From JANMES01 sp038329865 (lineage in GTDB: Bacteria > Planctomycetota > Phycisphaerae > Tepidisphaerales > Tepidisphaeraceae), in NCBI GenBank assembly GCA_038329865.1, contig JBBQNK010000019.1:18148-82147 (forward strand): 64,000 nucleotides of DNA, given 5' to 3'. The notes under the pieces are model-generated. The model made no database searches. It worked only from the letters and a program-made list of their open reading frames with translations, and had not been told where the DNA came from. Below are positions 17,411 through 26,387 of the stretch, piece after piece (the first letter of the stretch is position 1; each line of letters begins with the position of its first letter). The position numbers and the translations under genes were made by a program.

Positions 17411-17485
17411 GTCATCCTGAGGTGCTCCGAAGGAACTGGCTGACCTCCCATGGAGGCCAGATCCTTCGGAGTACCTCAGGATGAC
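17411..17485. repeat. Inverted repeat with GTCATCCTGAGG ends
   Basis: The left arm begins GTCATCCTGAGGTGCTCCGA and the right arm is its near-exact inverse ending in CCTCAGGATGAC; an inner GACCTCC-ATGGAGGCC part also pairs. It lies in the 515-bp stretch 17198-17712, which holds no supported gene. Only this element and the tandem array at 17521 are recognisable there. Confidence 0.85.
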
Positions 17486-17520
17486 GATACACCTGAAGTC
17501 GAAACGCTCCAGTCGTATTT

Positions 17521-17590
17521 TTCCCGTCCCTTTCCGTCCCTTTCCGTACCTTTCCGTACCTTTCCGTACCTTTCCTTCCCTTTTTGTACC
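17521..17590. repeat. Tandem 10-bp repeat array
   Basis: Six to seven copies of a 10-bp unit close to TTTCCGTACC (variants TTTCCGTCCC, TTTCCTTCCC, TTTTTGTACC). One strand is strongly pyrimidine-rich. There is no inverted partner nearby. Confidence 0.85.
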
Positions 17591-17712
17591 TGAAATTTTG
17601 CACACGAATCCAGCTAGATCATTGTGAAACAAGGACTTGTGGCGTGCAAAAGAAATCGGAACGTGAAAAACGAAGATTTGAGTCGCGAATTCGTACGGCG
17701 AGGGAATATTGA

Positions 17713-18576
17713 TCATTCCACTTCGATGAACTGCACCAGGCAATCAACCAGCGCCTGCGTGTTCGCGTACGGCTCGCTCAGGCTGAGAGGCAGGAAGACG
17801 CCTTGGTTGTGGTCGGACGCAATGATCAAATGTCGCTCGCCGTTCTCGGCGTAGCCCATGTCTTGCGGCTGGTGGCCGGTGACGATCAGGTTCGTCTTCA
17901 CGTTCTCCGCGAAAATATCGACCGACGCCGGCGACATGTGCCGGCCCCAGATGAGCTGGTAGACCGGGCCTACGCGTCGCTTGTAATCCAGGCCGGTGAG
18001 CGGGCGGTTGAAAACGGTGTAGTCGAACTTGGGGATCTGATCGTCGGTCGGCATCGAGTGGCAGAAGAAAAGCCCGTTCTGCGTGCGGATCGCCAGCGGC
18101 AGGGACAGTAAAAATTCAGTGATGGCGACGTTCACCGTGCTGGCGCTGGCGCCGAAGTCGCGCCGCACGCCGGCGTTGAACGCCTCACACACGCCCAGGC
18201 CGGCCTTCATGATGCCTTCGCCGTGGATTTGCGCGAGATCGTGATTGGCCAGCAGGAAGTGTACCTGGCTGGGGAAGTCGCACTTGAGTTCAGCGGCCCG
18301 GAAGAGCAGTTCCCAGCTGCCGTCGGCGCCGTTGGCGTCGAACCGGTCGCCGTGGATCAGCTCGTGCAGGATGAGATGGCGTTCCGGATGGTTCGGCAGG
18401 TCGGCGGCGCGGAGCAGTCGGTCGAAGTTCCGCCGGTGGTCGTGGAGGTCGCCTGTCATCCAGACTTCGCCCTCCGCGGGCAGGGTGACGACCTGCTGAT
18501 CGCGAAGAGGGCTCAGCTGATTTTCCTCGGTGGCGGCTCCAAACGCCTCCACGACCTGTTCGGCGGACTGCGGCAT
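17713..18576 (-). CDS. Metallophosphoesterase (calcineurin-like) family protein
   Basis: A 287-residue protein with the metallophosphoesterase motif series: GDLHDHRRNF (usually GDIHG), HELIHGDRFD in place of the GD-x-vDRG block, LLANHDLAQ for the GNHE/D block, and VTGHQPQDMG for the GH-x-P block. The metal-binding Asp, His and Asn residues are present; the Gly of GNHD is Ala. The family hydrolyses phosphoesters of proteins or nucleotides; the substrate is unknown. The Met at 18576 was preferred to a GTG at 18630, but neither has a good ribosome binding site. It is probably cytoplasmic. Confidence 0.78.
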   Translation of the reverse strand: MPQSAEQVVEAFGAATEENQLSPLRDQQVVTLPAEGEVWMTGDLHDHRRNFDRLLRAADLPNHPERHLILHELIHGDRFDANGADGSWELLFRAAELKCDFPSQVHFLLANHDLAQIHGEGIMKAGLGVCEAFNAGVRRDFGASASTVNVAITEFLLSLPLAIRTQNGLFFCHSMPTDDQIPKFDYTVFNRPLTGLDYKRRVGPVYQLIWGRHMSPASVDIFAENVKTNLIVTGHQPQDMGYAENGERHLIIASDHNQGVFLPLSLSEPYANTQALVDCLVQFIEVE

Positions 18577-18647
18577 GGCCCATTCGTATGATGAGCGGGC
18601 CGTTTCGTCAAATCGACCGCGGTCTGGCACGGGCTCGGTTTGTCTTT

Positions 18648-18674
18648 CACGCCGGTCGATGTGCGACCGGCGTG
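18648..18674. repeat. Hairpin with 11-bp arms
   Basis: CACGCCGGTCG-ATGTG-CGACCGGCGTG is a perfect 11-bp inverted repeat between two minus-strand genes. The same CACGCCGGTCG/GTGCGACCG core is found in the larger element at 19177-19253. There is no clear T tract, so a terminator role is uncertain. Confidence 0.7.
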
Positions 18675-18703
18675 TCGATCAATCTGAACCAGTCCCTGCG
18701 AAA

Positions 18704-18928
18704 TTAAAACTTGTGCAGACCCGACGTGAGGAACGGGATCACGTAAATCCCGGCCGTCAGGCCGATCATCATGAACTCTTTCCACTTGGTGATCAGGAAG
18801 AGCCCGAGCGCCAAAACGGCGAGCCCGGCCGCGTACATCGCGTAGGGTGAAACGTCGCGCGTCGCATACTGCAACTGATCCAAATACGGCACGCAATAGG
18901 CGTGCAGCGTCTGCCAATATTCGAGCAT
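18704..18928 (-). CDS. Small membrane protein, unknown
   Basis: A 74-residue protein with one or two membrane segments in its second half (MYAAGLAVLALGLFLITKW and MMIGLTAGIYVIPFLTSGL). GAGGTG lies 5-6 bases before the ATG at 18928, a good ribosome binding site, which supports translation. No known family was recognised. It lies upstream of the phosphoesterase gene on the same strand, separated by a hairpin. Confidence 0.65.
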   Translation of the reverse strand: MLEYWQTLHAYCVPYLDQLQYATRDVSPYAMYAAGLAVLALGLFLITKWKEFMMIGLTAGIYVIPFLTSGLHKF

Positions 18929-19176
18929 GAGCCCACCTCAATCAAAAGAGAAATGTTCCAAACGTACCGGGTTTAACCTAGCACGAGTTTGAAAGGAGGC
19001 TTGAGAAGTCGAAGGATTTTGATCGGTCGGCAGCCCCTTCTTGCGACGCTTTATGCGGTTTATCCCGGGCGTGAGGCGGCCCGCGAAAGGGCGGGCGGCG
19101 ATTTTGCCCGAATCGCGTTTGCACCCGACTCGGAAAAGATCGTATGGCTAGCGGCTTTGCTCTTCGATCCTAGTTC

Positions 19177-19253
19177 ACTTTGCCTGACACGCCGGTCGCT
19201 GTGCGACCGGATTCCGTAGTTCGGTCGCACAGGGACCGGCTGACAGGCAAAGT
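19177..19253. repeat. Inverted repeat with CACTTTGCCTG ends
   Basis: The outer arms are CACTTTGCCTGACACGCCGG and its near-inverse ending CAGGCAAAGTG; the inner parts CGGTCGC/GTGCGACCG also pair. It lies in the 489-bp gene-free stretch 18929-19417. The only other recognisable item there is the element at 19288. Confidence 0.85.
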
Positions 19254-19287
19254 GTGCCAGTATCTGCTCTTCCCTCGACTTGGAGTC

Positions 19288-19349
19288 CCGCGAAGGCGCA
19301 AGCGATCGGCGGCGCGGTAGGGCGCCGACACTCGCTTGCGCCTTCGCGG
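19288..19349. repeat. Inverted repeat with 19-20 bp arms
   Basis: The left arm CGCGAAGGCGCAAGCGA is matched by the inverted right arm TCGCTTGCGCCTTCGCG; the inner GGCGGCGC/GCGCCGAC partly pairs. It sits 70 bp upstream of ychF. A longer reading of ychF through this element is rejected. Confidence 0.85.
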
Positions 19350-19417
19350 AGGATTTAACGATCAACCCGCCCCGCGCGGTACACGCGGACGAGTTTTCCG
19401 GTATTATCGCGACCCCT

Positions 19418-20512
19418 ATGGCACTAGAAGTCGGAATCGTCGGATTGCCTAACGTCGGCAAGAGCACGTTGTTCAACGCCCTTACCGCGGCCGGCGCGCT
19501 GGCGGCGAATTACCCGTTCGCCACCATCGAGCCGAATGTCGGCATCGTGGCGGTGCCCGATGAGCGGCTGAACGTGATCAATCAGTTCCAGAAGACGGAA
19601 AAGATCATCCCGGCCGCCATCCGCATCGTCGATATCGCCGGCATCGTCCGCGGGGCCAGCACCGGCGAAGGGCTGGGGAACAAGTTCCTCACGCACATTC
19701 GCGAGGTTGATGCAATCCTGCACGTCGTCCGCTGCTTCGGCGGGACGGATATTCTGCACGTCGAAGGGTCGGTCGATCCGATCCGCGATATCGACACGAT
19801 CGATACAGAGCTCGCGCTGGCGGACCTGGAGACGGTCACGTCATCCCTCGACAAGGCCGAGCGGCTGGCGCGCACCGGCGACAAGGAAGCGATCCTGAAG
19901 GCCGACCTGCTCAAGAAGGCCAAGGCGCATCTGAACGAAGGCAATCCGCTGCGGCAGATCGAGATGTCGCCGGAGGAACGCAAGTTGATCAAGTCGCTGG
20001 GATTGATCACGGCGAAGAAAGCGCTGTACGTGGCCAACGTCGACGAAAACGACGTGCTCGGCGAAAGCCCGTACGTGCAGAAGGTTCGCGATCGCGCCAA
20101 GGACGAGGGAGGCGTGGTCGTGCCGGTCTGCGGCAAGCTGGAGAGCGAGCTCTCCGAACTGCCCGAGGCCGACCGAAAGGAGATGCTCGAGAGCATGGGC
20201 CTGAAAGAGCCTGCGCTCGCCACGCTCACCCGCGAGGCGTACAAGCTGCTAGGCCTGCAGAGCTATTTCACCGCCGGGCCGAAGGAAATTCGCGCCTGGA
20301 CGATCCCCGTAGGCGCCACCGGCCCACAGGCGGCGGGCGTGATCCATACCGACTTCGAAAAAGGTTTCATCCGCGCCGACGTGTATTCGCTCGACGACCT
20401 CAAGGCGAACAAAACCGAAGCCGCCATCCGCGCCGCCGGCAAGTTGCGATCGGAAGGCAAAGCCTACGTGATGAAGGACGGCGACATCGTCCACTTCCAC
20501 TTCAACGCGTGA
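19418..20512 (+). CDS. ychF: Redox-regulated ATPase/GTPase YchF (OLA1 family)
   Basis: A 364-residue protein, the standard length. The P loop is GLPNVGKST at residues 8-16, with switch residues DIAGIVRGASTGEGLGNKFL. The base-specificity motif is NVDEND (NxxE type) instead of NKxD, which in YchF/OLA1 shifts preference to ATP. The C-terminal TGS domain ends in GKAYVMKDGDIVHFHFNA. It binds the ribosome and has roles in translation and stress. The start at MALEVGIVG is the family start. A TATTAT hexamer ends 10 bases upstream and no ribosome binding site is seen, so the mRNA may be leaderless. Confidence 0.95.
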   Translation: MALEVGIVGLPNVGKSTLFNALTAAGALAANYPFATIEPNVGIVAVPDERLNVINQFQKTEKIIPAAIRIVDIAGIVRGASTGEGLGNKFLTHIREVDAILHVVRCFGGTDILHVEGSVDPIRDIDTIDTELALADLETVTSSLDKAERLARTGDKEAILKADLLKKAKAHLNEGNPLRQIEMSPEERKLIKSLGLITAKKALYVANVDENDVLGESPYVQKVRDRAKDEGGVVVPVCGKLESELSELPEADRKEMLESMGLKEPALATLTREAYKLLGLQSYFTAGPKEIRAWTIPVGATGPQAAGVIHTDFEKGFIRADVYSLDDLKANKTEAAIRAAGKLRSEGKAYVMKDGDIVHFHFNA

Positions 20513-20526
20513 GATGTGTTTTTCTT

Positions 20527-20706
20527 CACGTAGCACGGGCTACCAGCCCGTGTCCGATGGCGAGACCACTCCGTCGGGTCGTCAATTTGCAAAACCAAGC
20601 TCCGAGATGGATCCGACGAATTGGTTTCGCAGATTGGTTTTTGCCAACTGTTAACCCGCCTTGGAATTGGCAACCCGCTGGACACGGGCTGGCAGCCCGT
20701 GCTACG
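20527..20706. repeat. MITE-like element, family C, copy 1
   Basis: A 180-bp element with near-perfect terminal inverted repeats of about 27 bp. Each terminus is itself a palindrome (GCACGGGCTACCAGCCCGTG, and the inverted type with TGGCAG). It lies between ychF and the sigma-like gene. Related copies are at 44201-44381 and 58797-58978. Confidence 0.88.
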
Positions 20707-20720
20707 GAAGACAGAAATTA

Positions 20721-21425
20721 TCAACTCGACATGTAGACGAATGCCCGCCACGCGAAGTACGCGATCGCCAGGATCAGGAGCAAAACGAAGATCCGGAGCG
20801 TCCACCGAATCGTCTGGCGCGGAACGACGAAGTTCCTCACTCGCGTCGAAATGTAAAGTTGAACCGCCTGCAAATCCGGTGACAGATTCTGGTACGCGGT
20901 TTTGAATTCTTCGAGCCGCTCATTGAAAGATTCACTCGCGACCAGCCGCAGCGACTGATTCGCCGCCGCCAGGTGATTTGCGGCGGCGGTGGTGGAGCAG
21001 TCCATCGCGATGGCGAGCTTGCGCTCGTCGAGGTTCTCGCCGTGGCGGAGAATGAACGCCTCGACCTGCTGCGGCGGGAGTTTCCGCATCGCCCGCAGGA
21101 ACGCGTTGTACGGCAGCTCTTTTCCCGCGGCGAACTGCAGCAGTGGATCGACCGCACTCGGCTTGCCCGGCCGCTGGCGGAGGTTGAGGATCAGATGGTG
21201 CAGGAACCACCGCCATGGCGCGAGCCCGTCCTGCCACTTGGGGGCGGCCGACAGGGATTGGTCGATTAGCTCCTTCACCAGTTGCAGCCCGCGCTCGGTG
21301 CTGCCGCTGATGGCGATCGCGATCCGGCTGACCGACGGGTAGAGTGCGCAGAGCACCGCTGACAGCGCCTCACTTTGGCCGCTGCTTGCGTTGTGAACGA
21401 GATCTTCATCCAGCTCGATCGCCAT
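20721..21425 (-). CDS. Sigma-factor-like protein with a C-terminal membrane helix
   Basis: A 234-residue protein. Residues about 110-160 resemble ECF sigma region 4: LPPQQVEAFILRHGENLDER, then KLAIAMDCSTTAAANHLAAA and NQSLR, matching the pattern LPxxxREvfxLrhxEgls...ias.tvk.rl..a...L. The N-terminal half is only weakly region-2-like. Near the C-terminus a strong membrane helix (IFVLLLILAIAYFAWRAFVY) is preceded by basic residues, so the sigma-like part faces the cytoplasm. It follows clpC on the same strand, 65 bp away. It could be a membrane-held sigma factor or a non-transcriptional relative; the function is inferred only. Confidence 0.68.
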   Translation of the reverse strand: MAIELDEDLVHNASSGQSEALSAVLCALYPSVSRIAIAISGSTERGLQLVKELIDQSLSAAPKWQDGLAPWRWFLHHLILNLRQRPGKPSAVDPLLQFAAGKELPYNAFLRAMRKLPPQQVEAFILRHGENLDERKLAIAMDCSTTAAANHLAAANQSLRLVASESFNERLEEFKTAYQNLSPDLQAVQLYISTRVRNFVVPRQTIRWTLRIFVLLLILAIAYFAWRAFVYMSS

Positions 21426-21490
21426 ACCAATAAACGTGCCCGGATCGAAGTCGACCCGGGCACGGCTAAAAACTCATTGGACTTACAACC

Positions 21491-24025
21491 TTACGTCGCA
21501 TCGCTCGACGCCTGTGCCAGCGGGGCGCCCTTGTCGTCGGCCGACTTAGTCGACAGCGACTCGAAGTACAGGTGCTTGGTCTCCGGCGTTTCGCCGGTGA
21601 CGGTGATCTTGATCAGATCCTTGCCTTTGAAGTTGCCGCGCAGGATTTCTTCGCTAAGCGGGTCTTCCACGTTCTGCTCGATCGCTCGACGCAGCGGGCG
21701 GGCGCCGAAATCGGCGCTGGTGCCTTTGTCGATCAGGAAGTCTTTGGCTTCCTGCGTGATCTCGATCCGCAGGCCGTGATCGACCAATCGCTTGGTGACC
21801 TTCTTCAGCTCGAACTCCACGATCGTTTCGAGCTGCGTGCGGCCCAGCGGGCGGAAGACGATGACGTCGTCCAACCGGCCGATGAACTCGGGACGGAAGT
21901 AGCGCTCGAGCTCCTTCATCACCGTGGTCTTGATCTGCTGGTAATCGCGTTCTTCCGAGCTGGCCTTGGAGATCTGCCGCAGACCAAACTGCGGGCCGCC
22001 GCCCTTGATCAGCTCTGAACCGATGTTCGAAGTCATGATCATGACGACGTTGCGGAAGTCGACGTGCCGGCCGAAGCTGTCGGTAAGCCGGCCTTCTTCC
22101 ATGATCTGCAGGAGCATGTTGAACACGTCCGGGTGCGCCTTCTCGACCTCGTCGAGCAGCACGACGGAGTACGGCCGGCGGCGGATGCGTTCCGTGAGCT
22201 GGCCGCCTTCTTCGTAGCCGACGTAGCCGGGGGGCGCGCCGATGAGACGCGAGACGTTGTGCTTCTCCATGTACTCGCTCATGTCGATCTGCACGAGCGC
22301 GTCCTCGTCGCCGAACATGAACTCGGCCAATGCCTTGGAGAGCAATGTCTTGCCGACACCCGACGGCCCGAGGAACAAAAACGACCCCATCGGGCGGTTC
22401 GGGTCTTTCAGGCCGCTGCGTGCTCGGCGGATCGTTTTGCTGATCGCCTTGATCGCTTCGTCCTGCGACACGACTCGCTTGTGCAGTTCGTTTTCCAGTT
22501 CCAGCAGCCGCTGGGCTTCTTCTTTCTCAAGACGCGTGAGCGGCACGCCGGTCATCTTGCTGATGACTTCGGCGATGACTTCTTCGTCCACCACGCCGTC
22601 AATTTCCTTGGACTTTTCTCGCCACTGCCGCTGCATCTCTTCCTTCTTCGAGCGCAGCTGCTCGGCCGAATCGCGGAGCTTGGCGGCTTCTTCGTACTCG
22701 GCGTTCTTGACCGCCTCGTCCTTCTGAATGCTCAGCCGCTCGATCTGCTCTTCCAACTCCGCCAGGTTCGGCGGCTTGGTCATGCTGCGGAGGCGGATGC
22801 GTGCGCCGGCTTCATCGAGCACGTCGATGGCTTTGTCCGGAAGGCATCGCCCGGTGATGTACCGGTCGGACATTTCCACCGCCGCAACGATTGCGGCGTC
22901 GAGAATCTGCACGCGGTGATGCGCTTCGTACCGATCGCGCAGTCCTTTGAGGATTTCGATCGCGTCTTTCTTGTTCGGCGGTTCCACCGTGATCGGCTGG
23001 AATCGGCGAGCCAGTGCCGCGTCTTTCTCGATGTACTTGCGGTATTCGTCAAACGTCGTCGCGCCGATGCACTGAATCTCGCCGCGGCTCAGGGCCGGCT
23101 TGAGTACGTTGCTGGCGTCGATCGCGCCTTCAGCGCCGCCGGCACCAACCAGCGTGTGCAATTCGTCGATGAACAGGATGACGTTCTTCGCGCGCCGCAC
23201 TTCGTTCATCACGGCTTTGATGCGTTCTTCAAACTGACCGCGATACTTCGTGCCGGCGACCATCATCGCCAGGTCGAGCACCACGATCCGGCGGTCGTGC
23301 AGGATTTCCGGCACGCTCGACGAGATGACCATTTGTGCAAGGCCTTCAACGATCGCGGTTTTACCCACGCCCGCTTCGCCGAGCAGTACCGGGTTGTTCT
23401 TCTGCCGACGGCAGAGGATTTGGATGACGCGTTCGATTTCATTCGTGCGCCCGATGACCGGATCGAGCTGACCTTCTTTGGCCAGTTCGGTTAAGTCGCG
23501 GCCGAACGAATCGAGCGCTGGGGTTTTGGATTTGCCTTTGGCACCGCCGCCTGTCTTTTCCTGTTGCTGGGGTTCTTCGCTTTCCACACCGGCTCCTAGA
23601 AGATTTAAAACTTCTTCCCGAACCTCTTCGAGTTTCAAACCGAGATTCATCAGCACCTGTGCCGCCACTCCGTCGTGCTCGCGGAGCAGGCCGAGTAGCA
23701 AATGCTCGGTTCCTACGTAATTGTGATTAAGATTGCGCGCCTCTTCGATCGCGTACTCGATCACTTTTTTCGCCCGCGGGGTTTGCGGGAGTTTGCCCAT
23801 GGTGACCATATCCGGGCCGCTTTTCACGAGCTTCTCAACTTCGAGGCGAACTTTACGCAGGTCGACGTCGAGGTTCTTCAGCACGTTCGCGCCAACGCCC
23901 GAGCCTTCTTTAACAAGGCCGAGCAGAATGTGCTCCGTGCCGATGTACTCGTGGTTAAAGCGCTGCGCTTCCTGATTGGCAAGCGCCATGACTTTCCTGG
24001 CCCGATCCGTGAACCGTTCAAACAT
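21491..24025 (-). CDS. clpC: ATP-dependent Clp protease ATP-binding subunit ClpC
   Basis: An 844-residue AAA+ unfoldase. The N-terminal double Clp repeat starts MFERFTDRARKVMALA and runs to about residue 145. NBD1 has Walker A GEAGVGKTA. A UVR-type middle segment (EYEEAAKLRDSAEQLRSKKE) marks ClpC as opposed to ClpA. NBD2 has Walker A GPSGVGKTL and Walker B VVLLDEVEKAHPDVF. It unfolds proteins for ClpP. The Met at 24025 was chosen because AGGAG lies 6-7 bases before it; the Met two codons upstream would overlap that site. ClpP is not in the window. Confidence 0.96.
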   Translation of the reverse strand: MFERFTDRARKVMALANQEAQRFNHEYIGTEHILLGLVKEGSGVGANVLKNLDVDLRKVRLEVEKLVKSGPDMVTMGKLPQTPRAKKVIEYAIEEARNLNHNYVGTEHLLLGLLREHDGVAAQVLMNLGLKLEEVREEVLNLLGAGVESEEPQQQEKTGGGAKGKSKTPALDSFGRDLTELAKEGQLDPVIGRTNEIERVIQILCRRQKNNPVLLGEAGVGKTAIVEGLAQMVISSSVPEILHDRRIVVLDLAMMVAGTKYRGQFEERIKAVMNEVRRAKNVILFIDELHTLVGAGGAEGAIDASNVLKPALSRGEIQCIGATTFDEYRKYIEKDAALARRFQPITVEPPNKKDAIEILKGLRDRYEAHHRVQILDAAIVAAVEMSDRYITGRCLPDKAIDVLDEAGARIRLRSMTKPPNLAELEEQIERLSIQKDEAVKNAEYEEAAKLRDSAEQLRSKKEEMQRQWREKSKEIDGVVDEEVIAEVISKMTGVPLTRLEKEEAQRLLELENELHKRVVSQDEAIKAISKTIRRARSGLKDPNRPMGSFLFLGPSGVGKTLLSKALAEFMFGDEDALVQIDMSEYMEKHNVSRLIGAPPGYVGYEEGGQLTERIRRRPYSVVLLDEVEKAHPDVFNMLLQIMEEGRLTDSFGRHVDFRNVVMIMTSNIGSELIKGGGPQFGLRQISKASSEERDYQQIKTTVMKELERYFRPEFIGRLDDVIVFRPLGRTQLETIVEFELKKVTKRLVDHGLRIEITQEAKDFLIDKGTSADFGARPLRRAIEQNVEDPLSEEILRGNFKGKDLIKITVTGETPETKHLYFESLSTKSADDKGAPLAQASSDAT

Positions 24026-24212
24026 GTCCATCTCCTGTTGGTCGGCGTATCAATGGCCGACCCCTCATGGCAAGGGTCTCTTATTCGCCATCGACTGAAA
24101 TGAGCCGATCGAGCGAACGAAACCTCTGGCGCTGTGATTGTAGACCGCCTCTAATCGTAATCAAGGAACGGGGAACACCCGATGGCAATAAAAGTTGCGC
24201 GGATTGGGCGAA

Positions 24213-24482
24213 TTATTCGAGCTGCTTGGCGGTGTTGTCGTTCTGCAGAAACTGGTCGGTCGGGATCATCGTGATGCAATCCCACGGGCAGACCTGGTGG
24301 CAAAGCGTGCAGCCGATGCAGCGGGGCAGGTCGATGGTGCAAACCTGGAAGACGTTCTCGTGGCGCGGGCCGGGGATGGTGCTGATGCAGTCCACCGGGC
24401 AGACGCAGAGGCATGCCTCGCAGCCGGTGCACATGTCTTCATCGAGCAGCGCGAGAACCTTGGGTAGTTTCTTCTTGGCCAT
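24213..24482 (-). CDS. Ferredoxin with two [4Fe-4S] clusters
   Basis: An 89-residue protein with two complete cluster motifs, CTGCEACLCVCPVD and CIGCTLCHQVCPWD, each Cys-x2-Cys-x2-Cys-x3-Cys-Pro. This is an 8Fe ferredoxin for low-potential electron transfer in the cytoplasm. The Met at 24482 (MAKKKLPKVLALLDEDM) was chosen over a longer reading because AGGAG precedes it closely and because the upstream residues have no family character. A possible promoter, TTGCCG-16-TACAAT, lies just upstream. Its partner enzyme is not evident; the SUF genes 20 kb away could build its clusters. Confidence 0.93.
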   Translation of the reverse strand: MAKKKLPKVLALLDEDMCTGCEACLCVCPVDCISTIPGPRHENVFQVCTIDLPRCIGCTLCHQVCPWDCITMIPTDQFLQNDNTAKQLE

Positions 24483-24612
24483 CGGTCTCCTGATTGTAGG
24501 CATGATGGTCAAGTCGGCAAGCGGGACTGAAATCTTGAGGTTTGTGGCGACATTGTGCCCGTCGGGCCGATTCATACAATGCGGCCCGACAACCCTAAGG
24601 AAATCAGCTCTC

Positions 24613-25386
24613 ATGGAATTCTTCCACAAGCTCTACGACCTGCTCCGGCACCTCGCCGACGACGACAAATGGACGGCGATGATCGACTACGTCGGCATCT
24701 GGAAGCTGTACACCATTCTCATGACGATCATCTTCTGCGAAACCGGGCTCGTCATTCTGCCGTTTTTGCCGGGCGATTCGCTGCTGTTTGGTCTGGGGGC
24801 TGTCGGCGCGCGACTGCCTGACGTCATCAATCTCCCGCTGATCACCGTGTTGCTGATCGTCGCCGCGGTCGTTGGGGATGCGGTGAACTATTGGATCGGA
24901 TACAAGTTCGGTCCCGCCATCTTCAATCACGGCAGCGCCACCGTTACCGCAGCTCCGACCGCCGCCGGCGTAGTGGACTACGCGACCGGCTCGGCCCGCG
25001 AAAAGCGGTTGGCGGACCGCCTTCTCAATCGCGAACACCTTGATAAAGCCCACGCGTTCTACGAGAAGTACGGGGCCAAAACGATCATCCTTGCCCGTTT
25101 CGTCCCCGTTGTTCGCACCTTTGCCCCGTTTGTGGCCGGCATTGGCAAGATGAGCTACGCGAAGTTCTTACTCTATAACGTCATCGGAGGCATCGCCTGG
25201 GTTCTGCTGTGCGTGACCGCCGGCTATTTCTTCGGGCAGTTTGAATTTGTGAAGAAGCGATTTGAACTGGTGATCGTTGCGATCGTGATCATCTCCGTGC
25301 TGCCGATGGCGATCGAATTTTGGAAAGCGCGGAAGGATGCGAAGCGCGCCGCGTTTGAAGTCGTACCTGAGAAGCCCGTGAATTAA
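24613..25386 (+). CDS. DedA family membrane protein
   Basis: A 257-residue inner-membrane protein. It shows the DedA/SNARE-associated domain marks: ETGLVILPFLPGDSLLFGLG, then GDAVNYWIGYKFG, and the ILARFVPVVRTFAPFVAGIG motif with its two Arg. DedA proteins act in lipid recycling across the membrane, including undecaprenyl phosphate in some members. An insert of about 35 Ala/Thr-rich residues (HGSATVTAAPTAAGVVDYAT) interrupts the loop before the RF motif. A possible promoter, TTGTGC-16-TACAAT, lies upstream. It converges with the next gene and overlaps it by 4 bp. Confidence 0.92.
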   Translation: MEFFHKLYDLLRHLADDDKWTAMIDYVGIWKLYTILMTIIFCETGLVILPFLPGDSLLFGLGAVGARLPDVINLPLITVLLIVAAVVGDAVNYWIGYKFGPAIFNHGSATVTAAPTAAGVVDYATGSAREKRLADRLLNREHLDKAHAFYEKYGAKTIILARFVPVVRTFAPFVAGIGKMSYAKFLLYNVIGGIAWVLLCVTAGYFFGQFEFVKKRFELVIVAIVIISVLPMAIEFWKARKDAKRAAFEVVPEKPVN

Positions 25387-26348
25387 TACGCCGCAGTCGG
25401 GTCGTCTTTCTCCGGCCCTGTCAGCCACGCGTCGAGGTCGCTCCACTCTGTCTTCTCGAAGACGATGAGTTCACTGGCATACTCTCTCAACTTGCCGATG
25501 AGATACGCCGCCATGGAGAGCGACCGCGCCTCGGCGATCAGCTTACCGCCCTGGATTCGCAACGTTCCGACCGGCTGACGCGATCGCACTGGCTCAAGCG
25601 GCATGACCTTTCGGGGGTTGTATTCGCGGGTGCACTCGAAGTAGACCGTGTCCAGATCCTGATCCATTGACACGATGTGCGGCCCGGCGGCGCGCAGCTT
25701 TTCCAGCACCTTGGCCTGGTCGGCAATGCTGTAGGTGATCTCCGTGAACACCAACGGCTCGGGCATATCGGGCGTGGGCTCGAGCATCGGGTCGATGCTT
25801 TTCACCAAGTCGTACAAATCGCCGGGGATCACGCCCGTCGGGCCTGCGAACTGGCCGAGCCATCGCGTGCGACTGCCGGGCATCGGCGGGATCAGCGCGA
25901 GGTGCTGCCGCTCTAATTCGTCCGGCCAGATCAGATCATCTTCAAGGCTCCACGCGTACGAACCCCAGATAAATCGCGTAGCCAGTTTTGGATCGCCTTC
26001 GATTGTCGGCGGGATTTTGTGGCGCTGGATGCGAAGGTCGCGCTCGATTTCCTCCCAGCTGGAATTGACATGCCCGAACACGTTCATCAACCCGCCGCGC
26101 GTGAGGCCCATGATGAAAAAACTCGCCGCGAGTTTGCCGTCGGGCTGCTCCCGCACGATGCCGGCCGTGCCGAAACCGGTCGATTGCCAGCAATCCTCCG
26201 GCGGCACGTACGCCCGCACGATCGGCCAATCCCCGCAGCCGGACATCTGCTTGATCGGGTCCGCCCGCATGAGCGTGCGCGACGCCGGGCGCTTTCGCGC
26301 CTTGGCGGTTTCGATTCGATCGCGCGGTCTGGTGGGTCGGTCTTTCAT
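25383..26348 (-). CDS. Conserved-looking protein of unknown function
   Basis: A 321-residue soluble protein without signal peptide or membrane helices. The N-terminus is basic (KDRPTRPRDRIETAKARKRP). Recognisable local features are DWPIVRAYVPPEDCWQSTGF, a Trp-rich stretch RTRWLGQFAGPTGVIPG, and a C-terminal acidic Trp segment (SDLDAWLTGPEKDD). No family or catalytic motif could be assigned. It converges with the DedA gene with a 4-bp overlap, and the inverted-repeat elements at 26388-26596 lie upstream. Met27 is an alternative start. Confidence 0.8.
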   Translation of the reverse strand: MKDRPTRPRDRIETAKARKRPASRTLMRADPIKQMSGCGDWPIVRAYVPPEDCWQSTGFGTAGIVREQPDGKLAASFFIMGLTRGGLMNVFGHVNSSWEEIERDLRIQRHKIPPTIEGDPKLATRFIWGSYAWSLEDDLIWPDELERQHLALIPPMPGSRTRWLGQFAGPTGVIPGDLYDLVKSIDPMLEPTPDMPEPLVFTEITYSIADQAKVLEKLRAAGPHIVSMDQDLDTVYFECTREYNPRKVMPLEPVRSRQPVGTLRIQGGKLIAEARSLSMAAYLIGKLREYASELIVFEKTEWSDLDAWLTGPEKDDPTAAY

Positions 26349-26387
26349 GGATCGGACGATTCCCCTTGCTGACGATTCTGCTCTTCA

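Noticed and set aside
17384..17743. Small minus-strand protein in the repeat region
   Set aside because: The reading is made almost wholly of the tandem 10-bp array (a Gly/Lys/Thr/Glu/Arg repeat) and the inverted repeat, with no start signal.
22064..23494. Long open reading on the plus strand opposite clpC
   Set aside because: It is antisense to the strongly conserved ClpC gene and reads as low-complexity basic protein without any motif.
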